A stretch of DNA of 64,000 nt from Moellerella sp963519845. Its GTDB lineage: Bacteria; Pseudomonadota; Gammaproteobacteria; Enterobacterales; Enterobacteriaceae. Under the pieces are notes generated by a model. The model did no database searches, was not told where the DNA came from, and worked only from the letters and a program-made list of their open reading frames with translations. The position numbers and the translations under genes are program-made. The DNA lies in assembly GCA_963519845.1 (NCBI GenBank), contig CAUQNX010000003.1:160705-224704 (forward strand). Reading direction: 5' to 3'. Below, piece by piece: positions 18,804-26,353 of this stretch; positions within the stretch are counted from its first letter, which is position 1, and each line of letters begins with the position of its first letter.

Positions 18804-19337
18804 ATTTCTATCCTTATTCGGTCTCTTTGAGCCGCTTGGAATAACTTGTTAAAAATAGCCCTGTCTATGTATCTTAATTTCTAAAAACTTTAAGCTTATC
18901 TTTATTATTTCCAATCGAATTAATTAAAATGAAAGTAATATTTTTATTTTATTGAATTAAAACTCTATTTTTCATTAACAGAAAAATAATAATTAACATA
19001 ATAAATTTGTTTTATTTATAATTTAATTCACAACCTTAAATTAGTTAATGTTAATCCAAAATGTAATCGCTAAGTTTAATATATATAACTCTATGTAAGT
19101 AATTACCTCATTGAAAACTTAAGTTAACTCACAACTTAATATCCATATTTCCAATTTGTTTCTTTATTTTCTTAATTAGTGTCAAAAAAACAGATTTATA
19201 GAAAAAATAAGAAATTATTTAGCAAAAAATCTGTTATTTTATTTCTAATAACAGGTTTATTTCCCCAGAATAACTCACAATGACCTGTTATTTATACCAC
19301 TAACTCCACAATATTCTGAATATAAAAAGGATTAAAA
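18804..19337. promoter_or_regulatory. AT-rich intergenic region between Mu-repressor-like genes and sfsB
   Basis: 534 nt without a credible gene, markedly more AT-rich than its surroundings. It separates divergent starts of the two repressor-like genes and sfsB, so it should hold both promoters. The right third contains an operator-like repeat cluster (19189-19291, separate entry). The rest is runs of A/T with no other strong repeat that I can see. Confidence 0.6.
19189..19291. promoter_or_regulatory. Candidate operator cluster: four AAAYCTGTTAT sites
   Basis: Four copies of a motif near AA(A/T)(T/C)CTGTTAT occur in alternating orientation: reverse at 19189-19197, forward at 19227-19238, reverse at 19247-19258 and forward at 19283-19291. 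The middle two make an imperfect palindrome with 12-base arms (one mismatch) and an 8-nt spacer. They lie 47-149 nt before the sfsB start, where an operator would be expected. The binding protein is inferred to be SfsB or one of the Mu-repressor-like proteins. Confidence 0.5.
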
Positions 19338-19598
19338 ATGACTTCACGGAAATCAGATTGGCATCCAGCGGACATTATTGCAGCGCTACGTAAGAGAGGA
19401 ACAACATTAGCGGCGATTTCTCGACTAGCAGGTTTAAGCTCCTCAACCTTAGCAAATGCGCTATCACGCCCTTGGCCGAAAGGTGAATGGATTATTGCAA
19501 ATCATTTAGAGATACATCCTTCGGAAATATGGCCAAGCCGCTATTTTGATCCTGTTACAGATGAATTATTAGAAAGGAAAGTAAGAGATAAGAAATAA
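19338..19598 (+). CDS. sfsB: Ner-like transcriptional regulator SfsB/Nlp
   Basis: An 86-residue helix-turn-helix protein matching E. coli SfsB (Nlp), itself homologous to phage Mu Ner. The diagnostic run is WHPADIIAALRKRGTT followed by LSSSTLANALSRPWPKGE. AAAAGG precedes the ATG. E. coli SfsB was described as an activator affecting maltose genes in a cya/crp background; its normal role is unclear. Here it faces away from two Mu-repressor-like genes and lies between two groups of the same CTGTTAT-type motif. Confidence 0.88.
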   Translation: MTSRKSDWHPADIIAALRKRGTTLAAISRLAGLSSSTLANALSRPWPKGEWIIANHLEIHPSEIWPSRYFDPVTDELLERKVRDKK

Positions 19599-19640
19599 AG
19601 ACAAATAACCTGCTTAATAGCGCGGTTATTAAATAGAAAA

Positions 19641-19670
19641 ACCGCTGATAAGATATCATTTATCAGCGGT
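19641..19670. terminator. Bidirectional terminator sfsB / mdh
   Basis: ACCGCTGATAA and TTATCAGCGGT arms (11 bp, perfect) surround an 8-nt loop in the convergent sfsB-mdh gap, with A- and T-rich flanks. Confidence 0.85.
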
Positions 19671-19720
19671 TATATTATTATTTTGCTTTCGAAAATCTGT
19701 GAATCTATTAAATAGTTAAT

Positions 19721-19734
19721 TCTGTTATAACAGA
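19721..19734. promoter_or_regulatory. Perfect palindrome TCTGTTATAACAGA
   Basis: A 14-base perfect palindrome touching the mdh stop codon. Its half-site TCTGTTAT is the same as the repeated motif upstream of sfsB. It may be another binding site of the same regulator, or just part of the mdh 3' end. Confidence 0.45.
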
Positions 19735-20673
19735 TTAATCGTTAATAAATTTTTCACCTAATTCGATATCAGCATTTAGAACGTCCATCATATTATCTAA
19801 AGCTGCTTGTTCAAAAGCACTTAATTTACCGATAGGTAGAAGCTCTTCAATACCGTTTTTGCCTAAGCGTACTGGTTGTGCGAAGAAACGTGAGTGTTCA
19901 CCATCACCTTCAACATAAGTACACTCAACGACATTGCTTTCGCCTTGCAGACCACGGATCAAGGATAAACCAAAACGAGCTGCTGCTTGGCCCATTGATA
20001 GCGTCGCTGAACCGCCACCGGCTTTAGCTTCAACCACTTCAGTACCTGCATTTTGGATACGTTTTGTCAGCGCTGCAATCTCTTCATCAGTAAAGCTAAC
20101 ACCCGGAATTTGTGATAATAAAGGTAAAATCGTAACACCTGAGTGACCACCAATAACAGGAACATTAACTTCCTGCGGGTTTTTACCTTTTAGCTCAGCA
20201 ACAAAAGTGTTGGAGCGAATAATATCGAGTGTAGTAATACCGAACAGACGGTTTTTGTCATAAACACCAGCTTTTTTCAGTACTTCTGCTGCAATAGCCA
20301 CTGTGGTATTAACTGGGTTAGTAATAATTCCAATCAATGCTTTAGGTGTCGTGATTGCAATTTGTTCAATCAGATTACGCACAATGCCTGCGTTAACATT
20401 AAACAGATCAGAGCGGTCCATACCCGGTTTACGTGCCACACCCGCCGAGATAAGAACAACATCAGCACCTTGTAGCGCAGGCGTTGCATCTTTGCCAGAG
20501 AAGCCAACAACTTTAACATCGGTAGGAATGTGGCTCAGATCGACAGCAACACCAGGAGTAACTGGGGCAATGTCATACAGAGAGAGTTCTGAACCTGCTG
20601 GAAGCTGGTTTTTAAGAAGAAGGGCGAGAGCCTGGCCAATACCACCTGCTGCACCTAGAACTGCAACTTTCAT
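19735..20673 (-). CDS. mdh: Malate dehydrogenase (NAD+)
   Basis: TCA-cycle enzyme interconverting malate and oxaloacetate. Start ATG 20673 has a strong AGGAG 8 nt before it and gives MKVAVLGAAGGIGQ, 312 residues, the E. coli length; the longer open frame upstream is not Mdh-like. The nucleotide-binding GAAGGIG is at residues 7-13, VLISAGVARKPGMDR carries the substrate loop arginines, and the catalytic histidine is in VIGGHSGVTILPL. Divergent from argR, as in E. coli. Confidence 0.98.
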   Translation of the reverse strand: MKVAVLGAAGGIGQALALLLKNQLPAGSELSLYDIAPVTPGVAVDLSHIPTDVKVVGFSGKDATPALQGADVVLISAGVARKPGMDRSDLFNVNAGIVRNLIEQIAITTPKALIGIITNPVNTTVAIAAEVLKKAGVYDKNRLFGITTLDIIRSNTFVAELKGKNPQEVNVPVIGGHSGVTILPLLSQIPGVSFTDEEIAALTKRIQNAGTEVVEAKAGGGSATLSMGQAAARFGLSLIRGLQGESNVVECTYVEGDGEHSRFFAQPVRLGKNGIEELLPIGKLSAFEQAALDNMMDVLNADIELGEKFIND

Positions 20674-20964
20674 TCTGAAACTCCTATATTTACGCTTAAA
20701 GTATTTGAATTTATCAGGTATACACACTTACTATTAGGTATAAAAAATAATTCGTTAACAGCTTCAAAGACATATTTATGCAGAATAATCTGCGCAACTA
20801 TTTACACTATTCTAACCAAAATCCTTATCTGTTAATGAGATAATCAACGCCTTTTTAACAAATAGTTTGGTTATCAGTCATAATACTGCGTTTATCTACG
20901 CACACTTACTAATATCATTTACAATACTTCTTATTAACATTTACTCTACATTATTAACGGCATA

Positions 20965-20980
20965 ATGAATTGATACTCAA
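20965..20980. promoter_or_regulatory. Candidate ARG box (distal)
   Basis: ATGAATTGATACTCAA resembles the ArgR box consensus (TGAAT-N4-ATTCA type) with two weak positions. It lies 135 nt upstream of argR. In E. coli argR is autorepressed from boxes in its promoter. Confidence 0.4.
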
Positions 20981-21051
20981 TGCTATTTATTTAAAAAATC
21001 AATAAATCACTGAAGATTTGTAGGTTTTTTCCCTATTCGCGTGCATTTTTG

Positions 21052-21067
21052 TTGCATAAAAATTCAC
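21052..21067. promoter_or_regulatory. Candidate ARG box (proximal)
   Basis: TTGCATAAAAATTCAC matches the ArgR box consensus well: TGCAT and ATTCA half-sites with an AAAA centre. It sits 48 nt before the argR ATG, a position suited to autorepression. Confidence 0.6.
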
Positions 21068-21114
21068 TTTTACAGATAATACAACCAAATTCATTACTCC
21101 AGAAAAGGTGAGTT

Positions 21115-21585
21115 ATGCGCGCTTCTTCTAAACAAGAAGATTTAGTTAAGGCTTTTAAAGCATTGTTAAAGGAAGAGAAATTCAGTTCGCAAGGCGAAAT
21201 TGTAACCGCACTCCTTGAACAGGGTTTTGAAAATATTAATCAATCTAAAATCTCCAGAATGCTAACCAAATTTGGCGCTGTACGTACGCGCAACGCCAAA
21301 ATGGAGATGGTTTACTGCTTACCCGCTGAAATGGGTGTCCCTACTGCCACCAGTCCGCTGAAGAATCTGGTTCTTGATGTTGATTACAATCACTCAATTG
21401 TAGTGATCAGAACGAGTCCTGGTGCAGCACAGTTAATCGCCCGCCTTCTTGACTCATTAGGTAAAGCAGAAGGGATCTTAGGTAGTATTGCAGGTGATGA
21501 TACGATTTTCTCAACCCCTGCCAATGGCTTCACCACAGAGCAACTGTGTGATGCCATTCTGAACTTATTCGAACAAGAGTTATAA
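21115..21585 (+). CDS. argR: Arginine repressor ArgR
   Basis: 156-residue hexameric, arginine-dependent repressor of arginine biosynthesis and XerCD accessory factor at cer sites. The N-terminal winged helix (EEKFSSQGEIVTALLEQGFENINQSKISRMLTKFGAVRTRNAKMEM, about residues 20-65) and the C-terminal arginine-binding domain (LDVDYNHSIVV and AGDDTIF) are typical. GAAAAGGTGAG precedes the ATG. Length equals E. coli ArgR. Confidence 0.98.
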   Translation: MRASSKQEDLVKAFKALLKEEKFSSQGEIVTALLEQGFENINQSKISRMLTKFGAVRTRNAKMEMVYCLPAEMGVPTATSPLKNLVLDVDYNHSIVVIRTSPGAAQLIARLLDSLGKAEGILGSIAGDDTIFSTPANGFTTEQLCDAILNLFEQEL

Positions 21586-21599
21586 AATAGCCAATAAAT

Positions 21600-21628
21600 T
21601 CTGTCTGATGCGACTTGAGTCAGGCAGA
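21600..21628 (+). terminator. Probable terminator after argR
   Basis: TCTGTCTGA and TCAGGCAGA arms (one G-T pair) around an 11-nt loop, 14 nt after the argR stop. A T-run comes only some bases later (CTGTTTT), so termination may be weak. Confidence 0.5.
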
Positions 21629-21694
21629 ATCAGCTGTTTTACTCCCGCTCCCTGATAAGCATATTTTGTTTTTATCTGTTATCCAATCCGTAGA

Positions 21695-21724
21695 TAAAAA
21701 AATCGCACCCTTAATTGGTGCGAT
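21695..21724 (-). terminator. Terminator after mpl
   Basis: ATCGCACC and GGTGCGAT arms around a 7-nt loop, followed on the minus strand by seven Ts. It lies about 27 nt after the mpl stop. Confidence 0.9.
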
Positions 21725-21750
21725 AATTTCAATCTTCATAATGCCAAATT

Positions 21751-23136
21751 TTAATATTTCATTTCATCTTTGGTTGTCGCCTTGATTTTTAATCGAGAGA
21801 GCAACTTTTCATGAATACCATTAAATCCACCATTACTCATCACTAAGATATGATCACCCGGCTGAGCGGTATCAACAATCATATTCACTAGCGTATCAAT
21901 ATCGGCACTCCAACGCGCTGGTTGAACGCATTTCTCAGCAATTTCAGTTACTAACCATGGAATATTGGCTGGCTGAAATAGGAAGACTTCATCTGAACGA
22001 CCCAATGCAGGGGCGATTTCATTCTTACTGATACCCATTTTCATGGTATTTGAACGTGGTTCAAGCACAGCAATAATACGAGATGTACCACCAACTTTGC
22101 TTCTCAGCGCTTCAAGTGTTGCAAGGATCGCCGTTGGATGATGAGCAAAGTCATCATAAACACTGATATTATTTTCAACACCCAGTAATTCCAGACGACG
22201 TCGCGCATTGATAAAGCTATTTAATGCATGACAAGCATCTTTAGGCTGAACACCAACATGATGAGCTGCGGCAATCGCCATCAACCCATTATTCATATTA
22301 TGAATTCCAACTAGAGACCAATCAACTTCGCCAACTAGTTCATCTTTATGAAATACTTGGTATTGGCTCCCCGAGTGATTGACCTTTTTCGCTCGCCAGT
22401 CACCATTTTCACCCACCAGCATCTGTTCACTCCAACACCCCATAGCGATAGTCTGTTTAAGGTTGTTATCATTATCTGGCATGATGATTTGCCCATTACC
22501 CGGCACAATACGCACTAGATGATGGAACTGTTTCTGGATAGCTTCAAGATTATCAAAAATATCAGCGTGATCGAATTCCAGATTATTAAGCACTAAAGTA
22601 CGTGGGCTGTAGTGGACAAATTTGGAGCGCTTGTCAAAAAAGGCGCAATCATATTCATCGGCTTCGATAACAAAAAATGGACTATTACCAATTTGCGCTG
22701 AAGCTTCAAAATTACCCGGTACACCACCAATTAAAAAGCCGGGTTCATAGCCACAATCTTCTAATATCCACGCCAACATACCCGCAGTTGTCGTTTTTCC
22801 ATGAGTTCCAGCCACCGCGAGCACCCAACGCTCAGGTAAAACATGGTCGTGTAACCACTGTGGACCCGAGGTATAAGGGAGCCCTTTTTCCAATACAGCT
22901 TCAACACAAGGGTTGCCACGGCTCATCGCATTACCGATAACCACCATGTCAGGCGCAGGTTCCAATTGTATAGGATCGTACCCTTGGATTAGTTCAATCC
23001 CTTGTTTTTCCAGCAATGTACTCATTGGTGGGTAAACATTTGCATCAGACCCGGTAACTTTATGCCCCAGTGAACGTGCGAGTATTGCGAGGCTGCCCAT
23101 AAAAGTACCGCAGATACCTAAAATATGTATGTGCAT
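21751..23136 (-). CDS. mpl: UDP-N-acetylmuramate:murein tripeptide ligase Mpl
   Basis: Recycling enzyme that joins L-Ala-gamma-D-Glu-meso-DAP to UDP-MurNAc. 461 residues of the Mur ligase family: N-terminal Rossmann domain (HILGICGTFMGSLA), the ATP site AVAGTHGKTTTAGML (about residues 108-122), FDHADIF, and the C-terminal DDFAHHPTAI and LEPRSNTMK. Divergent from fbp with a 165-nt gap, the E. coli arrangement. It marks the start of the block that corresponds to E. coli 94-96 min. Confidence 0.97.
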   Translation of the reverse strand: MHIHILGICGTFMGSLAILARSLGHKVTGSDANVYPPMSTLLEKQGIELIQGYDPIQLEPAPDMVVIGNAMSRGNPCVEAVLEKGLPYTSGPQWLHDHVLPERWVLAVAGTHGKTTTAGMLAWILEDCGYEPGFLIGGVPGNFEASAQIGNSPFFVIEADEYDCAFFDKRSKFVHYSPRTLVLNNLEFDHADIFDNLEAIQKQFHHLVRIVPGNGQIIMPDNDNNLKQTIAMGCWSEQMLVGENGDWRAKKVNHSGSQYQVFHKDELVGEVDWSLVGIHNMNNGLMAIAAAHHVGVQPKDACHALNSFINARRRLELLGVENNISVYDDFAHHPTAILATLEALRSKVGGTSRIIAVLEPRSNTMKMGISKNEIAPALGRSDEVFLFQPANIPWLVTEIAEKCVQPARWSADIDTLVNMIVDTAQPGDHILVMSNGGFNGIHEKLLSRLKIKATTKDEMKY

Positions 23137-23301
23137 TTATTTCCCATCCGATTGCATGAAGTTGGTCACTATTCTACCCATCAAAGCTGTGTTTATAAAT
23201 GGATTAACCTATGAATCTTTCTATTATTTGGATAAACTCCCCACGCAAGGGTCGCAACTAGATCCTAAAACCTCTGTCAAACTCTATTCAGGACATTTGT
23301 C

Positions 23302-24309
23302 ATGAAAACTTTAGGCGAGTTCATCGTCGAGAAACAACAAGATTTTTCTCATGCTACAGGTGAGTTAACCGCTCTGCTGTCGGCTATCAAACTAGGCGCA
23401 AAGATTATCCATCGTGATATCAATAAAGCAGGCTTAGTGGACATCCTTGGCACTAGTGGTGTTTCCAATGTGCAGGGTGAAGTCCAGATGAAGCTTGACC
23501 TGTTTGCTAATGAGAAACTCAAAGCCGCATTAAAAGCGCGCGGTGAAGTTGCAGGTATTGCCTCTGAAGAAGAAGATGATATCGTCATTTTCGAAGGTAG
23601 CCGTGCTGAAAACGCAAAATACGTCGTATTAATGGACCCATTAGATGGTTCTTCTAATATCGATGTAAACGTTTCCGTCGGTACAATATTCTCAATTTAT
23701 CATCGTATCACCCCAATTGGTCAATCTGTCACCGAAGCTGACTTCCTTCAGCCGGGCCATCGTCAGGTTGCTGCTGGTTATGTGGTTTATGGCTCATCAA
23801 CCATGCTAGTTTATACAACTGGCTGTGGTGTTCATGCCTTTACATATGATCCTTCTCTTGGCGTTTTCTGCCTGTCACATGAAAAAGTGATGTATCCTGC
23901 GGAAGGACAGATGTACTCCATCAACGAAGGAAACTACATCAAGTTCCCTCTCGGCGTAAAAAAATACCTTAAGTATTGTCAAGAGCAAGATGAAGCAACA
24001 GGCCGCCCTTATACCACTCGCTATATTGGTTCACTTGTTGCCGACTTCCATCGTAACCTGTTAAAAGGTGGGATCTACATGTATCCAAGCACAGGTACTT
24101 ACCCAAATGGTAAGCTACGCCTGCTGTATGAATGTAATCCGATCTCTTTCCTCTGTGAACAAGCAGGCGGAAAAGCCAGTGATGGTGCTAATCGTATTTT
24201 GGATATTCAACCAACGGAATTACATCAAAGAGCTCCTTTCTTTGTTGGAACTAAGTCCATGGTCGAAAAAGCGGAAAGTTTCCTCCGCGAATTCCCAGAC
24301 AACGCTTAA
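23302..24309 (+). CDS. fbp: Fructose-1,6-bisphosphatase class I
   Basis: Gluconeogenic enzyme hydrolysing fructose-1,6-bisphosphate. 335 residues; metal-binding EEEDD near residue 90, LMDPLDGSSNIDVN at about 112-125 and the C-terminal KLRLLYECNPISFL substrate motif. AGGACA lies before the ATG. Three residues longer than E. coli Fbp. Followed by a strong terminator and then ppa. Confidence 0.98.
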   Translation: MKTLGEFIVEKQQDFSHATGELTALLSAIKLGAKIIHRDINKAGLVDILGTSGVSNVQGEVQMKLDLFANEKLKAALKARGEVAGIASEEEDDIVIFEGSRAENAKYVVLMDPLDGSSNIDVNVSVGTIFSIYHRITPIGQSVTEADFLQPGHRQVAAGYVVYGSSTMLVYTTGCGVHAFTYDPSLGVFCLSHEKVMYPAEGQMYSINEGNYIKFPLGVKKYLKYCQEQDEATGRPYTTRYIGSLVADFHRNLLKGGIYMYPSTGTYPNGKLRLLYECNPISFLCEQAGGKASDGANRILDIQPTELHQRAPFFVGTKSMVEKAESFLREFPDNA

Positions 24310-24328
24310 GCTATAAAATCTAATTAAA

Positions 24329-24352
24329 GGCGGACTCAGTCCGCTTTTTTTG
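24329..24352 (+). terminator. Terminator after fbp
   Basis: GCGGACT / AGTCCGC stem with a one-base loop in strict pairing (likely 3 or more in practice) followed by TTTTTTT, 20 nt after the fbp stop. Confidence 0.9.
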
Positions 24353-24476
24353 TTTTTTTATTCCTCAGCTTTACACTTTTTTTTATCTATCCGCCGCCAA
24401 CTAGTGAGTTTTCCTCTCCTTTACGGCTATAATAGCCTCTACGTCATTTTGGCTATTACTATAAAGGATACATTTC

Positions 24477-25007
24477 ATGGGCCTGAACAATGTACCGGCA
24501 GGGAAAGAACTGCCTGAAGATATCTACGTCATCATCGAAATTCCAGCAAATGCTGATCCAATCAAATACGAAGTGGATAAAGAGTCTGGCGCACTGTTTG
24601 TAGACCGTTTTATGTCTACTGCGATGTTCTATCCGTGTAACTATGGTTACATCAATAACACGCTCTCTTTGGACGGTGATCCGGTTGACGTACTGGTTCC
24701 AACGCCTTACCCACTGCAACCTGGTTCAGTAATCCGTTGTCGCCCAGTTGGCGTACTGAAAATGACAGATGAGTCAGGTGAAGATGCGAAACTCGTTGCT
24801 GTTCCACACTCAAAATTAAGCAAAGAGTACGATCACATTAAAGATGTGAACGATATCCCAGAACTGCTACGCGCTCAAATTACTCACTTCTTTGAACATT
24901 ACAAAGATTTAGAGAAAGGTAAGTGGGTTAAAGTTGATGGTTGGGAAGATGTAAATGCAGCTAAAGAAGAGATCATTGCTTCTTTTGAACGTGCAGCAAA
25001 AAAATAA
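24477..25007 (+). CDS. ppa: Inorganic pyrophosphatase
   Basis: Family I soluble pyrophosphatase, 176 residues. The signature DGDPVDVLV (about 66-74) carries the metal-binding aspartates, preceded by YPCNYGYI and followed by KDLEKGKWVKVDGW. AAAGGA precedes the ATG. E. coli ppa is the neighbour of fbp in the same region. It ends at a strong terminator. Confidence 0.98.
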   Translation: MGLNNVPAGKELPEDIYVIIEIPANADPIKYEVDKESGALFVDRFMSTAMFYPCNYGYINNTLSLDGDPVDVLVPTPYPLQPGSVIRCRPVGVLKMTDESGEDAKLVAVPHSKLSKEYDHIKDVNDIPELLRAQITHFFEHYKDLEKGKWVKVDGWEDVNAAKEEIIASFERAAKK

Positions 25008-25044
25008 TTTTTATTATTTGTCACTCTAAGTGATTCATCTTCTT

Positions 25045-25073
25045 AAGCCCTATCTCGCGATAGGGCTTTTTTT
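25045..25073 (+). terminator. Terminator after ppa
   Basis: AAGCCCTATC / GATAGGGCTT stem, 4-nt loop, then a run of Ts, 37 nt after the ppa stop. Confidence 0.92.
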
Positions 25074-25152
25074 ATCTATTCTAAAAGAGACATATTTACA
25101 ACTTTGTTGATTTATTATACGCTTACATAAAGTGTATTCCGGAGTACAAAAT

Positions 25153-25935
25153 ATGACATCAATTATCCAACATAACCAAAAAGCTTGGGATAAACAGGCT
25201 GAACAACAACAGCCTTGGTCAGTTCCCGTCAGCCATGAGATGATCACACAGGCTCAACAGGGTGATTGGGAAATTCATTTAACACCCTCGCCATTGCCTA
25301 AAATTTGGCTTGGTGATATTCGCGGTAAAAAAATTCTCTGCCTTGCCTCTGCGGGTGGACAACAAGCACCTATTTTAGCCGCTGCGGGCGCTATAGTGAC
25401 TGTCTTTGACTTATCCGAAAAACAGCTGGATCAAGATAGAATGGTGGCTGAGCGCGATAATTTAACCCTGACGACTGTTCAAGGCGATATGCGAGATTTA
25501 CATTGTTTCGCTGATAAATCTTTCGATATGATTTTTCACCCGATCTCCAATCTCTATGTACCTGATGTCACTATTGTTTGGCGAGAAGCCTATCGCGTAT
25601 TGAAAAAACAGGGCGTATTACTGGCAAGTTTTTATAATCCAGTGGTATTTATCGAAGATCGTGACCCTCAATATAGTGAAAAGGGTCTGATTAAACCCAA
25701 AAACACTATTCCTTATGCGGAAATAGAGACATTAACTGAAGAGCAGAAAGCGCAAAAACAGGCACGCAACGAAGCCTATGTATTTGGTCATTCATTGAGT
25801 GATTTAATTGGTGGGCAAATAGCTGCTGGATTTTCTATCGATGGCTTTTATGAGGATAAACAACCGAATCCACGGTTTACTATCGATAATTACTTATCGA
25901 CTTTCATTGCGACTAAAGCGACTAAACATGCCTAA
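25153..25935 (+). CDS. Class I SAM-dependent methyltransferase, unknown substrate
   Basis: 260 residues from ATG 25153, chosen because GGAG lies 7 nt upstream; an earlier in-frame ATG at 25132 would place that site inside the gene. The motif-I region is KKILCLASAGGQQAPILAAAGA (a variant of the GxGxG loop), followed by VFDLSEKQLDQD (acidic residue at the end of beta 2), VQGDMRDL and FDMIFHPISNLYV. This is a Rossmann methyltransferase of the Methyltransf_11/25 type. No E. coli gene occupies this place, so it is an insertion between ppa and ytfP. It has its own terminators on both sides and probably its own promoter. Substrate not predictable. Confidence 0.85.
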   Translation: MTSIIQHNQKAWDKQAEQQQPWSVPVSHEMITQAQQGDWEIHLTPSPLPKIWLGDIRGKKILCLASAGGQQAPILAAAGAIVTVFDLSEKQLDQDRMVAERDNLTLTTVQGDMRDLHCFADKSFDMIFHPISNLYVPDVTIVWREAYRVLKKQGVLLASFYNPVVFIEDRDPQYSEKGLIKPKNTIPYAEIETLTEEQKAQKQARNEAYVFGHSLSDLIGGQIAAGFSIDGFYEDKQPNPRFTIDNYLSTFIATKATKHA

Positions 25936-25964
25936 ATGAGCTATTTTTAACGAATTGAAGTTAC

Positions 25965-25987
25965 GGTGATATCCACTGGATATCACC
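25965..25987. terminator. Hairpin between methyltransferase gene and ytfP
   Basis: A perfect 10-bp stem (GGTGATATCC / GGATATCACC) with a 3-nt loop between convergent genes. No clear T-run follows on either strand, so it is a probable transcript-end structure rather than a textbook terminator. Confidence 0.6.
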
Positions 25988-26000
25988 GCGCTAGATAGCG

Positions 26001-26351
26001 TTAAGATTTTTCCTCGTCACGCTTTAACCAATCGCCGCTTTCAATACGGCGCAAATTGGCCACTGAATGCTGATAAAGATAGATCCACGCATTGCCATAA
26101 GGTGTTGGGATCAGCTCTCGTTCATAATCCAGTGAGTTCTTTTTCAATTCATCCAATTCGGTGAGGATTGAAGGGGTTATGCGATATACCTCGCATTGAA
26201 TCGTCCCCTTACCTTCCACAACCGCAGGATAGTGACCTAAGTCGTAGATCTCATAACCTTCTAACTTATACTCGCCTAACAGCTGAGCATAGGTCATCCA
26301 GTGATGGTTTCCCTGCTTACGTCTTAAACTGCCATATACAATGATACGCAT
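26001..26351 (-). CDS. ytfP: Gamma-glutamylcyclotransferase-fold protein YtfP
   Basis: A 116-residue GGCT-like/AIG2-like small protein. The start MRIIVYGSLRRKQGNHHWM carries the YGSLR signature that forms the substrate cavity of the fold; a catalytic-type Glu is in TELDELKKN. The E. coli homologue is structurally known but its reaction is unproven. It begins 2 nt after the tamB stop, making a tamA-tamB-ytfP operon as in E. coli. Confidence 0.93.
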   Translation of the reverse strand: MRIIVYGSLRRKQGNHHWMTYAQLLGEYKLEGYEIYDLGHYPAVVEGKGTIQCEVYRITPSILTELDELKKNSLDYERELIPTPYGNAWIYLYQHSVANLRRIESGDWLKRDEEKS

Positions 26352-26353
26352 AA

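Larger units (their letters stand above)
20674..21114. promoter_or_regulatory. mdh / argR divergent region
   Basis: 441 nt of AT-rich non-coding DNA holding the promoters of both genes. Two ARG-box-like sequences are listed separately. Nothing else stands out. Confidence 0.6.
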
